NCBI RefSeq assembly: GCF_023330685.1
Contig: NZ_CP097128.1
Span: 1,116,001-1,180,000, forward strand
Direction of reading: 5' to 3'
Source of the DNA: Conexibacter sp. DBS9H8
GTDB taxonomy: Bacteria > Actinomycetota > Thermoleophilia > Solirubrobacterales > Solirubrobacteraceae
Length of the DNA stretch: 64,000 bases
Made by a program: the position numbers and the translations under genes. The notes under the pieces are model-generated. The model had not been told where the DNA came from and searched no databases. It was given only the letters and a program-made list of their open reading frames with translations. Shown one piece after another: positions 60,677-64,000 of the stretch; the stretch's first letter is position 1; every line of letters starts with the position of its first letter.

Positions 60677-62490
60677 TGACCGTGCTGCTGTGGCTCTCAG
60701 TCGGGCTGCCGGGCCTGGGCGCGCTCGTCGTGCGGCTGACCGGCCGGCGCAGCCCCTCAGTAGCCGGCGCCGTTGCTGTTGCCTCGGCCGTGCCTCCGGC
60801 TCTGCTATTGGCCGGCGCGGCGACCGGCAGCCGGGCAAGCAGCGACTTTCACTGGCTGCCCGGCGAAGGCCTTGGAGTGGGGCTGCGGCTCGATCCACTC
60901 TCGGCCGCGATGGCCGCGACCGTCGCCGGTGTCGGCGCAGTCGTGCTGGTCTACTCGATCGGCTACTTCGCCCGCGATGAGCGGCGGGCTTCGGCCCTGT
61001 CGGGGCTGCTCGCGTTCTTAGCGGTGATGCAGGGGCTGGTGCTGGCCGACGGCTACCTGGCTCTGCTGATCTTCTGGGAGCTCGTCGGCGCACTCTCGGC
61101 GCGCCTGATCGCCTACACCCGCGAGGATCCGGCGGCACCCCCGGGGGCGGTGCGGGCGTTCCTGACGACCCGCAGCGCTGATGTCGGGTTCTATCTTGCG
61201 GTGCTGGCGCTGTTCACCGCAACGGGGTCGCTGGCGTTCGGTCAGCTCCGGCCGGGGGGCGGGCTGGGCGCGATCGTCGGAGCCGGACTGGTCCTGGCGG
61301 CGATCGGCAAGAGCGCGCAGGCGCCGCTTCAGAACTGGCTGGCGGGGGCGATGGCAGGTCCGACGCCGGTGAGCGCGCTGCTGCACTCGTCGACGATGGT
61401 CGCCGCGGGCGTGTATCTCCTGGTGCGCTCGCGGATGCTGCTGGCCGGTTGGCCGCTAGAGCTTGTCGGCTGGGTGGGCGCGGTGACCGCCGTGGCGGCC
61501 GCGGTGATCGCGCTGGCGCAGCGCGACCTCAAGCGCGTGCTGGCCGGCTCCACCGCCAGTCAGCTCGGGTTGATGTTCGTTGCCGCCGCCGCGGGTGCTC
61601 CGGCCGTGGCGATCTTCCAGCTGGTCACCCACGCAGTGGGCAAAGCCGGGCTGTTCCTGGCCACCGGCGTCTTCCAGCACGGTCGGGACTCGGTTGCGCT
61701 GGAGCAGCTGCGCGGCGCCGGACGCGACGACCGGCCGGCGTTCGCCGGCTTTGTCATCTGCGCCCTGTCGATCGCCGCGGTCCCGCCGCTGGCGGCGTTC
61801 TGGAGCAAGGATCACATCGTCGCTGCCGCGCAGCCGAGGACGGCTTGGTTCGTGCTCGTGTTGCTGGCGGCCGCCGGCAGCTCAGCGTATCTGCTGCGCC
61901 CGGCGCTGATCCTGTGGGATCGCGCCGGGGCGGGGCGCTCAAAGACGGGGGCCGGGCGGATGTGGATGCTCTGCGGGGTCGCGGCGCTGTCCGTCGCTTC
62001 GTTGGGCGGCGGTGTGCTCGGCGGCCCGCTCGCGCGGCTGCTCGGAGCTCGCTCGCTTCCAAGCACCGGCGAGAGCCTCGCGCTGTCGCTGGCGGCGCTA
62101 GTTGGCGGCGGCGTGATCGTGCTGCTCGCGCCGCGCGTTCCCGCGGCGGTGCGCGGTGCCGCCGAGCACCAGCTCTACACGCCGGCGCTGCAGCGCCTCG
62201 CGGTCGAGGTCCCGGTCGCGACGACCTCCAGGCTGCTTTCGGCGTTCGAGCTGCGCGGGCTCGATCGTGGCGTCGATGCCGCCGCTGCTGCCACCCTTGC
62301 CGCCGCGCGCGCGTCGGAGTGGATCGAGCGCCGTGGTGTCGATGCCGCCGTCGACGGCTTGGCCGCGGCGGTTGGTCGCGGCGGCGCGGCGAGCCGTCGG
62401 CTTCAGTCCGGGAGGCTGTATGAGTACCTGCGCGACGCGGTGCTCGGCGCAGTCGCGGTTGCGGTGATCGTGGCATTGGCGGCGCTTTAG
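60676..62490 (+). CDS. nuoL: Complex I proton-pump subunit NuoL
   Basis: 604 aa from ATG 60676, overlapping the nuoK stop (TGATG); the upstream extension of the frame is shadow. Antiporter-like motifs are present: the TM5 Glu in LLIFWELVGALSA, GKSAQAPLQNWLAGAMAGPT near residue 210 with the key Lys, PVSALLHSSTMVAAGVYL, LKRVLAGSTASQLGLMF and THAVGKAGLFL. The C-terminal part corresponds to the long lateral helix and last membrane helix. It is a functional-looking pump subunit. Confidence 0.93.
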   Translation: MTVLLWLSVGLPGLGALVVRLTGRRSPSVAGAVAVASAVPPALLLAGAATGSRASSDFHWLPGEGLGVGLRLDPLSAAMAATVAGVGAVVLVYSIGYFARDERRASALSGLLAFLAVMQGLVLADGYLALLIFWELVGALSARLIAYTREDPAAPPGAVRAFLTTRSADVGFYLAVLALFTATGSLAFGQLRPGGGLGAIVGAGLVLAAIGKSAQAPLQNWLAGAMAGPTPVSALLHSSTMVAAGVYLLVRSRMLLAGWPLELVGWVGAVTAVAAAVIALAQRDLKRVLAGSTASQLGLMFVAAAAGAPAVAIFQLVTHAVGKAGLFLATGVFQHGRDSVALEQLRGAGRDDRPAFAGFVICALSIAAVPPLAAFWSKDHIVAAAQPRTAWFVLVLLAAAGSSAYLLRPALILWDRAGAGRSKTGAGRMWMLCGVAALSVASLGGGVLGGPLARLLGARSLPSTGESLALSLAALVGGGVIVLLAPRVPAAVRGAAEHQLYTPALQRLAVEVPVATTSRLLSAFELRGLDRGVDAAAAATLAAARASEWIERRGVDAAVDGLAAAVGRGGAASRRLQSGRLYEYLRDAVLGAVAVAVIVALAAL

Positions 62491-62493
62491 CTG

Positions 62494-63975
62494 ATGCCGT
62501 GGCTGAGCCTCTCGATCGCGGTACCGCTGCTGGCCGCGCTGCTGTGCGCGCTGCTGCCAGCTTGCGCTCGTGGTGCCCCGCGGCTGCTGGCGCTCGGTGC
62601 GACCGCGGTCAGCCTGGCCTGCCTGGCGGTCACCTGGGCTCGATTCGATACCGGACGGGGGATGCAGCTGGTCGAGCACGCCGCCTGGATCCCGACGCTG
62701 GGGGTCTCCTGGCGGGTAGGGGTGGACGGAATGTCGCTGGCGTTGGCGTCGCTCACCGTGGTCCTGTTTGCGGTCAGCATCGTCTACGGCGTCGGTCCGC
62801 GGCCGCTGTCGCGCGCGGCGGCCGGGATGCTGCTGCTGCTCGAGGGCTCGACGCTCGCGTTCTTCCTGGCTGAGGACTTTGTCGTCTTCTACGTCGCCTT
62901 TGACCTGACACTGGTGGCGATGTACTTCCTGATCGCGCTGTGGGGGGAGGAGAACCGTCGCTACGCCGCGATCAAGTTCTTCCTCTACACGCTGGTCGGC
63001 TCGCTACCGGTGCTGCTCGGAATCATCGCGCTCTACCTCGACTCATCACCGCACACCTTCGACATGATCCGTCTCGCGCGCGAGCACCCGCTCGCTGGCG
63101 ACGGGCTCAGCGCGTCGCTGGTGTTCCTGGCGTTTTTCGTTGGTTTCGCGATCAAGACGCCGCTGGTCCCGTTTCACACCTGGCTGCCCGCCGCACACGT
63201 CGAGGCGCCGACCTCCGGGTCGGTCCTGCTCGCGGGCGTGCTCCTGAAGATGGGGGCCTACGGGCTGATCCGGGTGAACCTGCAGATGCTGCCGGGGGCG
63301 TTTCATCGCTACGCGCTGGCGGTGGCGCTGCTCGGGCTGGTCTCAGCGCTCTACGGTGCGCTGCTGGCGCTGGCCCAGAGCGATTTGAAGCGGCTAATCG
63401 CCTACACCTCGATCAACCACATGGGCTACGTCGTGATCGGCGTCGCGGCCGCGGCCGCGACGGGAATCTCCGGGCGAGCAAGGAACCTCGCGATCGATGG
63501 CGCGGTGCTGCAGATGATCGCCCACGGCCTGGTCACCGGCACGCTGTTCTTCGTCGCCGGGTTTATCAAGGAGCGGGCCCATACGCGCGATTTGCGACAG
63601 CTCTCGGGGCTGCTGCGCGCGATGCCCTGGTACGGCAGCCTGACCGCCCTGGCATTTTTCGCCTCGCTCGGGCTTCCCGGGCTCGCCCAATTCCCCGCCG
63701 AGCTTGAGATCTTCCTCGGCACCTTCGACGTCTACCCGGCGATCGCGTCAGTCGCAGTGGTGGGGATCGTGCTCACAGCCGCGCTGTTCCTCCGCGCGCT
63801 ACAGCAAGCCTTCATGGGCGAGCTGCCCGAGCGCCTCGCGCGGCTTCCCGACCTTCGCCGCCGCGAGGTGATGGCGGTCGCACCGCTGGTTGCGCTATTC
63901 GTTGCACTCGGGCTCTACCCCCGCCTCGTGCTCTACGTGATCGACTCTGCCCACTGGCTCGCCGGCGGGCTCTAG
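62494..63975 (+). CDS. nuoM: Complex I proton-pump subunit NuoM
   Basis: 493 aa. Signature regions: VAFDLTLVAMYFLIALWG near residue 130 (the usual TM5 Glu is Asp here), AIKTPLVPFHTWLPAAHVEA near residue 225 with the conserved Lys, SGSVLLAGVLLKMGAYGLIR, SDLKRLIAYTSINHMGYVVI and HGLVTGTLFFVAGF. It is 3 bp after nuoL and directly abuts the next gene. Apart from the Glu-to-Asp change the proton-path residues are retained. Confidence 0.94.
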   Translation: MPWLSLSIAVPLLAALLCALLPACARGAPRLLALGATAVSLACLAVTWARFDTGRGMQLVEHAAWIPTLGVSWRVGVDGMSLALASLTVVLFAVSIVYGVGPRPLSRAAAGMLLLLEGSTLAFFLAEDFVVFYVAFDLTLVAMYFLIALWGEENRRYAAIKFFLYTLVGSLPVLLGIIALYLDSSPHTFDMIRLAREHPLAGDGLSASLVFLAFFVGFAIKTPLVPFHTWLPAAHVEAPTSGSVLLAGVLLKMGAYGLIRVNLQMLPGAFHRYALAVALLGLVSALYGALLALAQSDLKRLIAYTSINHMGYVVIGVAAAAATGISGRARNLAIDGAVLQMIAHGLVTGTLFFVAGFIKERAHTRDLRQLSGLLRAMPWYGSLTALAFFASLGLPGLAQFPAELEIFLGTFDVYPAIASVAVVGIVLTAALFLRALQQAFMGELPERLARLPDLRRREVMAVAPLVALFVALGLYPRLVLYVIDSAHWLAGGL

Positions 63976-64000
63976 ATGAGCCCAAACGGCGGCACCTTCA
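63976..64000 (+). CDS. Start of the next gene, probably nuoN (cut by the window end)
   Basis: ATG 63976 follows the nuoM stop without a gap and reads SPNGGTF before the window ends. Position in the operon makes nuoN the expected gene, but too little is visible to confirm it. Confidence 0.45.

Overview
The window is 64 kb of high-GC bacterial DNA with densely packed genes on both strands. The gene set points to an actinobacterium: class II B12-dependent ribonucleotide reductase, ergothioneine genes, LAL-type LuxR regulator, Rv0909-like antitoxin, CsoR and GTG/TTG starts. The secreted Cys-x5-Cys propeller repeats and a 'LALFVALGGTSYAA' leader suggest Thermoleophilia/Solirubrobacterales. That placement is inference from protein style, not from a marker gene search.

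Region 1 (1-29.3 kb) looks like ordinary chromosome: a rhodanese fusion, a helicase, DoxX, an NlpC/P60-like protein, a PadR regulator with a structured operator, an aldo/keto reductase, an acetolactate-synthase-like enzyme, malic enzyme, an egtD-egtB-enolase-superfamily operon, nrdJ, an O-antigen-ligase-like protein, galE, tmk, holB, an acetyltransferase, a histidine phosphatase and an Old-Yellow-Enzyme-like reductase.

Region 2 (29.3-52 kb) is accessory and rearranged. Two secreted proteins, each with seven Cys-paired repeats, lie side by side. One is cut by a complete ISL3-family element with a perfect 8-bp target duplication. An apparently identical second copy in inverted orientation lies at 42.2-43.6 kb, has no target duplication, and truncates a gene on each side. 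Between them are a LAL regulator, the 5' half of a tRNA-Thr gene ending at the anticodon loop, and a tightly overlapping operon of a MerR-type metal sensor, a Cys-rich small protein, a one-helix membrane protein and a small TrwC/MobF-relaxase-like protein. Further on lie a decayed third ISL3 copy, IS1182-like and IS110-like remnants, an HTH/small-protein pair, OsmC, an Rv0909-type antitoxin and several unknown genes.

Region 3 (52-56.7 kb) is a copper module: copZ-copA, a methyltransferase and csoR. Two promoters carry a clear CsoR-type box (TACCC-N5-GGGTR) and a third carries a degenerate one. A decayed cyclase/YHS-like gene faces csoR.

Region 4 (57.1-64 kb) is a tightly overlapped nuoA-D(like)-H-J-K-L-M-(N) operon. 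It keeps the canonical complex I gene order, but every subunit that normally carries Fe-S or flavin (B, E, F, G, I), and also C, is missing. The NuoD-like subunit has lost the usual quinone-site sequence and carries a His/Asp/Gly-rich insert built from an 18-bp tandem repeat. This operon and the MerR-relaxase operon are the two best candidates here for undescribed systems.
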